This document shows positions 1 to 5,494 of a DNA stretch of 5,949 nt, one piece after another (the first letter of the stretch is position 1; the number at the start of each line of letters is the position of its first letter). Source of the stretch: an uncultured Chloroflexota bacterium (GTDB lineage Bacteria > Chloroflexota > Dehalococcoidia > UBA3495); NCBI GenBank assembly GCA_913020235.1, contig CAJWBT010000160.1, forward strand, positions 1 to 5,949, in the 5' to 3' direction. The notes below the pieces were generated by a model. It was not told where the DNA came from. It searched no databases and saw only the letters and a program-made list of their open reading frames with translations. The translations under genes were made by a program, and so were the position numbers.

Positions 1-1085
1 TCATGGAGCCCGACGACCCCAAGCTGGTCCACTACGTTCAGCAGGTGCTCCGTCCCAAGATTCAATCCCTGCCCGTGTACGACATCACGGATGTCCCGCG
101 TAACCAGTTGGTGGTTCGGCTCGGCGAGGGGTCTTCCGACGCCTGTTTGTTGGTGATGGCCTACACGCCCACCCAACACCACAACCTGATGGAAGACCCG
201 TTCTCGGGCAAGATCGCCCGCGCTGCTGAGTGGGGATACGACGAGCCCTGTGTGTTCGGCCAGGGTGTGACCCAGAACAAGGCCCATCACGCCGCGATGC
301 TGGCGGTGCTGAAGCTTCTGACCGAGCGCCAGGCCCAGATTCGAGGGACGGTGTACTTCGCGGTCAACAACGAGGGCCTGAGCAGTCACCGGTGCACGGA
401 GGAGATTCTTCGGGCGCTGGGCCGGAAGCCCGATTTCGCCCTGCTGCTGCTCGGCACCGGGCTGCGGGTTTCCCTCGGGAACCGGGGCCGGGTGGACATT
501 AACGTGGAGGTCCGGGGCAAGGCGGTCCACTCCAGCGCCCCGAGCCAGGGTCTGAGCGCCATTGCCGGGGCAAACGAGGTGATGAACCGGCTCAAGCTGG
601 TCCCGCTTGAGGGCACCCATCCCCAGTTGGGGGGGCGCCATGCCATACCCTACCAGTTGACCTTCGCGCCGATGGCCCCCCACACGCTCCCGGAAGTAGC
701 GCGATTCAAGGTGGACCGGCGGCTGCTGCCGGGCGACGATGTGGACCGGGCAGTGGAGGACGTTCGGCAAGCCATCGGCGACCTGTCGCCCTACCAGATA
801 TCCGTTGAAAAAGGGACGTACATGCTTCCGGCCCTGGTGGACGCGGAGCACAAGGGGGTCCAAGCCTTGGTTGAAGCCCACCGCCGGGTGCGGGGCAGCG
901 AGCCGGAGACCTTCTACGGCATCGGGACGTTCGACGCCGGAGGCCCGTGCGCCGCCGGTGTCCCCGCGGTGATGTACGGAGCGGGAGGCGGGGGCTCTTT
1001 CATCGGAGTGGACTTCGCTCCCGTTTCTCAGGTGATAGACGAGGCCCGGGTGGTGACCCGCACCATCCTGTCCCTCGTTGGCTAG
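1..1085 (+). CDS. M20-family peptidase/deacylase homologue, probably 5'-partial, metal site degenerate
   Basis: The fold is recognisable as M20 (ArgE/DapE/CPG2-like amidohydrolases). Numbering from the ATG at position 3, seen features are DPFSGKI (65-71), FGQGVTQNK (85-93), NNEGLSS (122-128), the lid/dimerisation segment GNRGRVDINVEVRGKAVHSS (159-178), VDRRLLPGDD (237-246) and the C-terminal FDAGGPCAAGVPAVMYGAG (310-328). Known M20 enzymes bind two metals through HxD, an Asp in GRGxxDxKG, an EE pair, a later Asp/Glu and a C-terminal His. Here these align to Tyr54/Pro56, Gln91, Asn123-Glu124, Leu150 and a His-less SFIGVDF stretch, so only Glu124 and the lid His176 remain. The protein is probably not a standard metallohydrolase. 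The frame is open to the left edge, and the usual 30-40 N-terminal residues are missing, so the ATG at 3 is likely internal. The gene converges on the aminotransferase. Family assignment is fairly sure; substrate is unknown. Confidence 0.8.
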   Translation, partial: MEPDDPKLVHYVQQVLRPKIQSLPVYDITDVPRNQLVVRLGEGSSDACLLVMAYTPTQHHNLMEDPFSGKIARAAEWGYDEPCVFGQGVTQNKAHHAAMLAVLKLLTERQAQIRGTVYFAVNNEGLSSHRCTEEILRALGRKPDFALLLLGTGLRVSLGNRGRVDINVEVRGKAVHSSAPSQGLSAIAGANEVMNRLKLVPLEGTHPQLGGRHAIPYQLTFAPMAPHTLPEVARFKVDRRLLPGDDVDRAVEDVRQAIGDLSPYQISVEKGTYMLPALVDAEHKGVQALVEAHRRVRGSEPETFYGIGTFDAGGPCAAGVPAVMYGAGGGGSFIGVDFAPVSQVIDEARVVTRTILSLVG

Positions 1086-1271
1086 AGGCTGCCGAGCGGT
1101 GTCGACGCCTTGCCTGAGGGGACTCTCTAGTCTGGCGCCTCGTGAATGGCCTGAGATCCGGCCAGAAAGACGACCGTGGGGAAGAGATGCCGCCCAACTT
1201 CGTCGATGTAGAGCCGTTCATATGAAAGTGCATCGAGAGGGGTCCCTCCGGCCCTCCCAAAGAACCTGAGC
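1086..1271. other. Convergent intergenic region
   Basis: This 186-base gap lies between the stops of the M20 homologue and the aminotransferase. The short frames crossing it show no recognisable motif or good ribosome binding site. There is no hairpin followed by a T-run on either strand; the clearest local fold is weak, TGGCC...GGCCA near 1146-1163. The right end holds the repeat-like sequence annotated separately. Confidence 0.6.
1237..1266. repeat. Degenerate copy of the 5437-5479 repeat
   Basis: GAGGGGTC (1237-1244) followed after 7 bases by CCCTCCCAAAGAACC (1252-1266) mirrors GAGGGGTC (5447-5454) followed after 10 bases by CCCTCCGAAAGAACC (5465-5479). The second block matches at 14 of 15 positions. 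This copy lacks the long left arm, so it can form only a short GAGGG/CCCTC stem. Both copies lie in gaps between converging genes, which suggests a family of intergenic or terminator-like elements. Two copies alone cannot establish a family. Confidence 0.4.
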
Positions 1272-2177
1272 TTAACCGCGGTCAAACTGGAGCGCCTGGT
1301 CCGCGATATCCAGGCCCACGGTTTCGCCCCAGGCGGCCAGAAGCTGCTGCGTTATGGGGCCGGGCTTCCCGTCGCCTAGCTGACGCGTATCCACCCTGGT
1401 CACCGGCAGCATGCAATGGCTGGTTCCGGAGAAGAAGGCCTCGTCGGCCGTATACAGGTCGTAGGGTTGGAGGTCTTCCTCCACCAGGGGAATGGCCAAC
1501 CGGTTCGCTAGGTCAAACACCATCCCCCGGGAGATACCCTGGAGGATGGCGCGGTCTCCGGGGGTGCGGATGACCCCGTCGCTGACCAGGAACACATTGT
1601 ATCCGGTCCCTTCTGTGAGGTTGCCGTCACCGTCCATGAGGATGGGCCAGGCCTCCGGGTCCACGTCGGCGGCCTCAAGGTCGGCCATGTTGAAGTTCAT
1701 CCGGCTGTAGTTCTTGACCTTGGGGTCCAGCGACTCCACCGGGTAGCTCCGGGTCCGGGCGATGACGCCGTGGGCTCCTTGATTGTAGAGCCCGGCGAAC
1801 CGGCCGAAGTCGATCGCTCCCACTTTAACGCAGACGGTAGGCGGACCGGCATCGCGAGCCCAGCGGCCCGGCCCTCTGGTCACGAACACGGTTACCGTGA
1901 AGTCACCCGCCTCGGAGCGCAGGGGCTCGTTCCGCCGGATAACCTCTTCGTTGATGGCCAGCATCTCCTCGGGAGACAGTCCGGGGTCGATGCGGACGAA
2001 CTTCAGCGAGCGGTACAGCCGGTCGATGTGCTCGGTCATTCGGAAGCTCTTGCCGTTGAAGGTGCGGGCGACGTCGAACACCACGTCCCCGACCATGAAG
2101 CCCCGGTCCAGGGGGCTGATCTTTACCTGGCTGAATGGAACCCACTCGCCGTTGAAGTACGCTGTGTATTCAGCCAT
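1272..2177 (-). CDS. Class IV PLP-dependent aminotransferase (branched-chain-aminotransferase-like)
   Basis: This is a 301-residue fold-type IV aminotransferase, the usual length for the BCAT/D-amino-acid aminotransferase/aminodeoxychorismate lyase superfamily. Numbering from the chosen start, it has ISPLDRGFMVGDVVFDVART (20-39), with the DRG and GD signatures; an HIDRLYRSL segment (50-58); the likely PLP lysine in DPKVKNYSRMN (K155, with K153 two residues earlier); LTEGTGYNVF (187-196), whose Glu189 should contact the pyridine nitrogen; ILQGISRGMV (211-220), which should hold the phosphate; and FFSGTSHCMLPV (248-259). Members transfer amino groups to 2-oxo acids in the cytoplasm. Sequence alone does not separate branched-chain L-, D-amino-acid or amine substrates. 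The frame could start 22 codons earlier, but the ATG at 2177 has AGGAGG five bases upstream and begins MAEYTAYFNGEWVP as the family does. It is probably monocistronic. Confidence 0.9.
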   Translation of the reverse strand: MAEYTAYFNGEWVPFSQVKISPLDRGFMVGDVVFDVARTFNGKSFRMTEHIDRLYRSLKFVRIDPGLSPEEMLAINEEVIRRNEPLRSEAGDFTVTVFVTRGPGRWARDAGPPTVCVKVGAIDFGRFAGLYNQGAHGVIARTRSYPVESLDPKVKNYSRMNFNMADLEAADVDPEAWPILMDGDGNLTEGTGYNVFLVSDGVIRTPGDRAILQGISRGMVFDLANRLAIPLVEEDLQPYDLYTADEAFFSGTSHCMLPVTRVDTRQLGDGKPGPITQQLLAAWGETVGLDIADQALQFDRG

Positions 2178-2182
2178 CTCTT

Positions 2183-2188
2183 CCTCCT
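2183..2188 (-). promoter_or_regulatory. Shine-Dalgarno site of the aminotransferase
   Basis: On the minus strand this reads AGGAGG and ends five bases before the ATG at 2177. It decides the start in favour of this ATG over the in-frame ATG at 2243, which also lies upstream of the predicted transcription start. Confidence 0.75.
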
Positions 2189-2231
2189 TGCCTGTACTCA
2201 ACTCCTCCCGGCTGTCTAACCGCCCGCCCGG

Positions 2232-2261
2232 ATTATACTCCACGCTCTTGGGCGAGGGTAA
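2232..2261 (-). promoter_or_regulatory. Candidate sigma-70-type promoter of the aminotransferase
   Basis: The minus strand carries a perfect TATAAT -10 hexamer at 2237-2232. An 18-base spacer separates it from a weak -35, TTACCC (2261-2256), which matches TTGACA at only three positions. Transcription would start near 2225 and give a leader of about 48 bases before the ATG at 2177. The -10 is convincing in such GC-rich surroundings; the -35 is not. Confidence 0.5.
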
Positions 2262-2430
2262 GGCTATGATCAGGTTAGGGCGGCCACTGGCAACAGTCCG
2301 GCGCCGGCCATGGGCTTTCCCACCAGCCCCGGGCGGCTGGTCCGCCAGGCCCTATTTGTCCATAGGCGCGGTTGCCGTTCGGAGGCCCCGATGTCACTGG
2401 CCAGTCCCGCCGGGGACAATCTCGCCGTGC
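2244..2430. other. Intergenic region between aminotransferase promoter and lipoprotein-like gene
   Basis: No gene is supported here. Two small inverted repeats sit just downstream of the lipoprotein-like gene as read on the minus strand: GTCCC-GCCG-GGGAC (2404-2417) and the palindrome ACTGGCCAGT (2396-2405). They share two bases and could form a weak transcript-end structure, but no T-run follows, so no terminator is called. Confidence 0.5.
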
Positions 2431-2634
2431 TCAATCCTCCACCAAGGCCTCCAACGCTGCTGCAATGCTCGCTGAGAAGGTTGCCTCGATTACGGGGGTA
2501 GGGGCCGGTGTCTGGGCAGGAGCCGTCGTTGGTTGGGGCGTCGCGGCCGCCCGAAGACAGGCCATGGACAGCGGCGAGACCATCACCACTGCCGGTAGAA
2601 TGAAGCATATCATCATGGGCCACCGGTAGAGCAT
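2431..2634 (-). CDS. Small Pro/Thr/Ala-rich lipoprotein-like exported protein
   Basis: This 67-residue frame has the layout of a bacterial lipoprotein. Residues 1-6 (MLYRWP) form a short positive n-region, and residues 7-25 form a hydrophobic stretch ending PLSMA before Cys26. The mature part starts CLRAAATPQPTTAPAQTPAP, a low-complexity linker, and ends VIEATFSASIAAALEALVED. Chloroflexota secreted proteins often follow Pro/Thr linkers with IEATVEARVxATLAA-type segments, and this tail resembles one (recalled pattern, not searched). The lipobox is imperfect: Ser at -3 where Leu is usual, and Met at -2. The start is uncertain, since ATGs occur at 2634, 2616 and 2613; a GGTGG lies just upstream of the latter pair, and no strong ribosome site serves the first. 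It starts 10 bases after the MBL stop, so co-transcription is likely. It may be a remnant of a larger lipoprotein. Function unknown. Confidence 0.5.
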   Translation of the reverse strand: MLYRWPMMICFILPAVVMVSPLSMACLRAAATPQPTTAPAQTPAPTPVIEATFSASIAAALEALVED

Positions 2635-2644
2635 GCCGGCCCGC

Positions 2645-3415
2645 TTACAGGGTGACCCTCATGTCGGCGCGGGCCACCAGAAGGTCCAGGCCGAGCTTGC
2701 GGGCAAGCTGCCTCAATTCGGTCTTGATTTTCACTTCCCACGGCGGGTTCATGTGGGTCACGATGACCTTCGGCAGGTAACCCCGCTCCTCGTTGAAGCT
2801 CACCAACGTCTCTTCGAGCAAATGAGGGGTCAGGTGGCCGACTTCCAAGGCCCAGGCCCCATTTTCGTTGCCAAAGGTAACCTCGGTGAGCAGCGTGCTG
2901 GGGGCGACGTGCTTCCAGGCAGCGCTCAGGCCCCGGCCGGCGTCTCCGGTGTAAAACAGGCTGACGCCGTCCGACGCAATCTGAAACCCGGCGGCAGGGA
3001 CCGCATGGGGGACCGGGACGGCCATCGCGGTGTAGCCGAGCACCTTGAATTCCTGGTGGAACTGGACGGTGTTGAGGCGGAGCGTGGGGTTTTCAGGGCT
3101 TGGAGAGTTCAGCGAGTCGGGGAAGAGGCTTCCGTCAAGCAGTTTGGCGGCCACGAAATCGACGGTGTCCTGGATAGCGTATATGTCCACGGTTCTGCCT
3201 GTGTCGCGCAGGGCGAGTCCGAGGGTGGGCAGGTCTCGCACATGGTCGAAGTGTCTGTGGGACAGGATGATGGCCCGGATGCCCCGCAGTTCATCGGCGC
3301 TCAACGCTCTGGTGAGGCTCCCGGCGTCGAGAGCCAACATCCCGTCGATCAGGTGGGACTCCATGCGGGTATGTTTACTCTCCATGTTGTGGGCGCCGAG
3401 GACTCGAAGCTCCAT
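2645..3415 (-). CDS. MBL-fold hydrolase resembling class II cyclic-nucleotide phosphodiesterase / RNase Z group
   Basis: This is a 256-residue cytoplasmic metallo-beta-lactamase protein with no signal peptide. The metal site looks complete: HRHFDH at 53-58 (His53, His55, Asp57, His58), His137 in VPVPHAVPA, Asp158 in FYTGDAG, and His221 in VTHMNPP; a further His194 lies in GHLTP. HFDHVRDLP, PHAVPAAGF, YTGDAG and HLTP resemble class II cyclic-nucleotide phosphodiesterases, whose known members cleave 3',5'-cAMP. RNase Z-like proteins share much of this layout, so the substrate is open. The opening MELRVLGAHN differs from the Gly/Ser-rich opening loop common in that group and matches a variant recalled from Dehalococcoidia. 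The ATG at 3415 is chosen because the first beta strand begins there; its ribosome site is weak. The gene diverges from the MFS exporter and leads the lipoprotein-like gene. Confidence 0.85.
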   Translation of the reverse strand: MELRVLGAHNMESKHTRMESHLIDGMLALDAGSLTRALSADELRGIRAIILSHRHFDHVRDLPTLGLALRDTGRTVDIYAIQDTVDFVAAKLLDGSLFPDSLNSPSPENPTLRLNTVQFHQEFKVLGYTAMAVPVPHAVPAAGFQIASDGVSLFYTGDAGRGLSAAWKHVAPSTLLTEVTFGNENGAWALEVGHLTPHLLEETLVSFNEERGYLPKVIVTHMNPPWEVKIKTELRQLARKLGLDLLVARADMRVTL

Positions 3416-3477
3416 AACCCCATCGCCTTGGGTGAGTCGAAGTGAGCGACGGCATCACAAGAATCCGCCGCGGTACC

Positions 3478-3507
3478 ATGATAACGTTGGAACACCCCTA
3501 CAGGCAA
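3478..3507 (-). promoter_or_regulatory. Candidate promoter of the MBL-fold hydrolase
   Basis: The minus strand reads TTGCCT (3507-3502, four of six to the -35 consensus), an 18-base spacer, then TATCAT (3483-3478, five of six to the -10 consensus). Transcription would begin near 3471, giving a leader of about 55 bases before the ATG at 3415. It faces away from the candidate exporter promoter about 95 bases to the right. Visual match only. Confidence 0.4.
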
Positions 3508-3600
3508 ACCGGGCGGCCGCGTCCAGCGCCGGAGCGGGGCAATTCATCTCCGGAAGTCCCGCGCGACGGGGAGTCCGCTGTCCTTGATCCGGCCCGTTTG

Positions 3601-3629
3601 TTGTCGAGGCGGGCGCCGGGGAGTATCCT
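3601..3629 (+). promoter_or_regulatory. Candidate promoter of the MFS exporter
   Basis: TTGTCG (3601-3606) and TATCCT (3624-3629) each match the sigma-70 consensus at four of six positions and are separated by exactly 17 bases. Transcription would start near 3636, leaving a leader of about 90 bases that contains the mini-frame at 3702-3728. No clear operator palindrome is visible around it, and no regulator gene lies in the window. Confidence 0.35.
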
Positions 3630-3686
3630 GATGGTTTGGAGGCCCTAACCGAAGTGAGAACGCGGCCGAAGCAGAGGCGGAAATCC

Positions 3687-3693
3687 GGAGGTG
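3687..3693 (+). promoter_or_regulatory. Strong Shine-Dalgarno site upstream of the leader frame
   Basis: GGAGGTG is a full-length match to the anti-Shine-Dalgarno core. It lies 8 bases before GTG 3702 and 11 before ATG 3705, so it best serves the mini-frame ending at 3728. It is 16 bases from TTG 3710, too far to favour that codon as the exporter start. Confidence 0.5.
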
Positions 3694-3701
3694 GGGTTAA
3701 C

Positions 3702-3728
3702 GTGATGACTTGGAGGACCGTTCGTTGA
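3702..3728 (+). CDS. Putative leader peptide (VMTWRTVR-like) coupled to the MFS exporter
   Basis: GTG 3702 or ATG 3705 opens a frame of eight or seven codons (M-T-W-R-T-V-R after the first codon) that ends in TGA at 3726-3728. This stop overlaps the TTG at 3725-3727 in the arrangement TTGA, a common form of translational coupling. The frame follows the strong GGAGGTG and contains the GGAGG (3712-3716) that would serve the exporter. The arrangement is seen directly; that the peptide is made or has a regulatory role is inference. A short frame of this size can arise by chance. Confidence 0.3.
   Translation: MMTWRTVR
3712..3716 (+). promoter_or_regulatory. Shine-Dalgarno site of the MFS exporter
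   Basis: GGAGG lies 8 bases before TTG 3725, the normal spacing, and 14 bases before GTG 3731. It therefore favours TTG 3725 as the exporter start. It is inside the putative leader frame, so ribosomes translating that frame would pass over it. Confidence 0.5.
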
Positions 3729-5401
3729 GCGTGGATAAAAACGGCCCCGCGGGCATTCCCGGGCGTGGACAGGGCGTGGCCGGGGCCGACGTGTTTCAGC
3801 GGCTGCCCAAGCGGCAGGTGACGCTGACTCTGGCCGGGGTCCTGCTGGCCTTGTTCCTGGCGTCCCTTGACCAGACCATTGTGGCCACCGCGATGCCTCG
3901 AATCATCTCCGACCTGGAGGGATTCGACCGGTACACCTGGGTAACTACTGCCTACCTGGTTGCCTCGACCACCATCGTGCCTATCGTGGGCAAGTTGACG
4001 GACATGTATGGCCGGAAGTGGTTCTACATCGCCGGGATCGGCATATTCCTGCTGGGCTCAGTCCTGGCGGGCATCAGCCAGACTATGACCCAGCTGATCA
4101 TATTCCGGGGGGTGCAAGGGTTCGGCGGCGGGATCATGCTGGCCAGCGCGTTCATCGCCATCGGTGACCTTTTTCCGCCGGAGGACCGGGGGAAGTACCA
4201 GGGAATGCTGGGTGCCGTGTTCGGGCTCTCCTCTATCATTGGACCCACTTTGGGGGGCCTGGTTACCGACCAACTCTCATGGCACTGGATCTTCTTCATC
4301 AACGTCCCCTTGGGGATTCCAGTCATCGTACTGTTCATCGCGTTCTTCCCGCAAGTACGGCCCTCGCCGGCGAAACAGCGGCTTGATTACCTGGGGATAA
4401 CCACTTTGGTGCTGGCGGTGGTGCCGTTGCTGCTGGCCCTCTCCTGGGGAGGCGTTCAGTATGACTGGGACTCAGGCCAGGTCATCGGACTGCTGGCTTT
4501 TGCCGGCCTGATGGCTGTCGCCTTTGTCGTAAATGAGGGACGGGTGTCCGATCCCATCATTCCTCTGTCGATCTTCCGCTATCCAGCGGTGAGCGTTTCC
4601 CTTTTGGTCACCTTCCTCACCGGCTTCGGAATGTTCGGGGGCATCATGTTCGTCCCCCTCTTCTTCCAGGGCGTACTGGGGGCCTCGGCCACGAATAGCG
4701 GGAGCTTCCTGACTCCTATGATGCTCGGCGTGGTGACGGGCGCCATCATATCGGGGCAGGCCCTTTCCCGTTGGGGAGGGCGCTACCGGCTCCAGGGCCT
4801 GATGGGGCTGACCATCATGGCCGCGGGCGTTTTCTTGCTCTCCCGGATGTCCCCGGCCACAAGCTACGGCCAGGCTGTGGTGAACATTGTCTTGATGGGT
4901 TTTGGGCTGGGGTTCACCTTTCCCGTGTTTACCATTGCCGTTCAGAACGCCGTTCCCCACCGGGTCCTGGGGGTCGCCACCTCCTCCGTGCAGTTCTTCC
5001 GGTCCATTGGCGGCACCATGGGTTTGGCAATTCTTGGTTCGGTGATGACCAACCGCTTCGCTTCGGGGCTGATCGGCACGCTTCCGCCGGAGGTTAAGGC
5101 GGCCATGCCGCCGGGGCAGCTCTCGGCATTGGCGGAAAACCCCCAGGCCTTGCTGAGCGGCGACGCTCAGGACCGGCTTCAGGCCGGGCTTGGCCCGGCC
5201 GGCCCCCAATCCGAAGACCTGTTTGAGCGGCTACTCGATACCCTGCGACAGGCCCTTTCGTCTTCGATAGACGACGTATTTAAGATCAGCTTGGTGGTGA
5301 TTCTGGCCGCCGGCGTGGCCACGCTCTTCCTGGGAGGGGTGCCGGTTCCGGAGGAGAGGCAGCCCTCGCTCCCAGAAGAAGGCGCCGCCGGGGATGGCTG
5401 A
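3725..5401 (+). CDS. DHA2-type MFS multidrug exporter, 14 predicted membrane helices
   Basis: This is an inner-membrane proton-driven drug exporter of the DHA2 (EmrB/QacA) group, about 558 residues from TTG 3725. Motifs in order: LDQTIVATAMP in helix 1 (48-58, motif D1 with its Asp); GKLTDMYGRK in the first cytoplasmic loop (89-98, motif A); IIFRGVQGFGGG (125-136, motif B, Arg128); GAVFGLSSIIGPTLGG (163-178, motif C, typical of exporters); and WHWIFFINVPLG (186-197), a DHA2 hallmark. A polar loop of about 60 residues (458-519) precedes the last helix (about 520-537), and an acidic Glu/Pro tail ends the protein. Both are usual in 14-helix members. Substrate cannot be read from sequence. TTG 3710 and GTG 3731 are other possible starts. 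No TetR/MarR regulator or membrane-fusion partner is in the window. Confidence 0.92.
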   Translation: MSVDKNGPAGIPGRGQGVAGADVFQRLPKRQVTLTLAGVLLALFLASLDQTIVATAMPRIISDLEGFDRYTWVTTAYLVASTTIVPIVGKLTDMYGRKWFYIAGIGIFLLGSVLAGISQTMTQLIIFRGVQGFGGGIMLASAFIAIGDLFPPEDRGKYQGMLGAVFGLSSIIGPTLGGLVTDQLSWHWIFFINVPLGIPVIVLFIAFFPQVRPSPAKQRLDYLGITTLVLAVVPLLLALSWGGVQYDWDSGQVIGLLAFAGLMAVAFVVNEGRVSDPIIPLSIFRYPAVSVSLLVTFLTGFGMFGGIMFVPLFFQGVLGASATNSGSFLTPMMLGVVTGAIISGQALSRWGGRYRLQGLMGLTIMAAGVFLLSRMSPATSYGQAVVNIVLMGFGLGFTFPVFTIAVQNAVPHRVLGVATSSVQFFRSIGGTMGLAILGSVMTNRFASGLIGTLPPEVKAAMPPGQLSALAENPQALLSGDAQDRLQAGLGPAGPQSEDLFERLLDTLRQALSSSIDDVFKISLVVILAAGVATLFLGGVPVPEERQPSLPEEGAAGDG

Positions 5402-5436
5402 AGGCTTCGTCTCTGTTGGCAACCTGCGCGGGCCGA

Positions 5437-5479
5437 GGTTCTTTCGGAGGGGTCACAGGGGAACCCCTCCGAAAGAACC
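5437..5479. repeat. Perfect 17-bp inverted repeat between converging genes, possible bidirectional terminator
   Basis: GGTTCTTTCGGAGGGGT (5437-5453) and ACCCCTCCGAAAGAACC (5463-5479) are exact reverse complements around a 9-base loop. A second pair, CGAGGTT (5434-5440) with AACCTCG (5481-5487), overlaps the outer part and could form an alternative pairing. The site is 35 bases after the exporter stop and 15 bases after the second MBL stop. It could end transcription or protect transcript ends from both sides. Neither strand has a T-run after the stem, so it is not a textbook intrinsic terminator. Confidence 0.75.
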
Positions 5480-5494
5480 AAACCTCGGGTCAAG

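Noticed and set aside
1078..1269. 63-codon plus-strand frame in the first convergent gap
   Set aside because: It overlaps the end of the M20 homologue, has no ribosome site, and its Arg-rich product matches nothing known.
2396..2417. Small hairpin and palindrome after the lipoprotein-like gene as a terminator
   Set aside because: The stems are only 5 bp long and no T-run follows on the minus strand, so termination cannot be claimed.
1770..2475. Plus-strand frames of 149 and 192 codons
   Set aside because: Both mainly mirror the aminotransferase and show no family features or ribosome sites.
2372..2629. 85-codon plus-strand frame with a Gly/Ala hydrophobic stretch
   Set aside because: The apparent membrane helix is the antisense of the Pro/Thr/Ala linker of the lipoprotein-like gene. 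The minus-strand reading has a signal peptide, a Cys and a natural operon position, so it is preferred.
2633..3445. 270-codon frame on the plus strand
   Set aside because: It lies antisense to the MBL hydrolase, whose metal motifs are intact, and its product has no recognisable domain. Long antisense frames are expected in GC-rich coding DNA.
3442..3648. 68-codon plus-strand frame in the divergent gap
   Set aside because: The product is Arg/Pro-rich with no motif, the frame overlaps both candidate promoters, and it lacks a convincing ribosome site.
4472..5209. 245-codon frame on the minus strand
   Set aside because: It is antisense to the exporter's helices; the His/Gly/Gln-rich product is the usual mirror of hydrophobic codons and has no motif.
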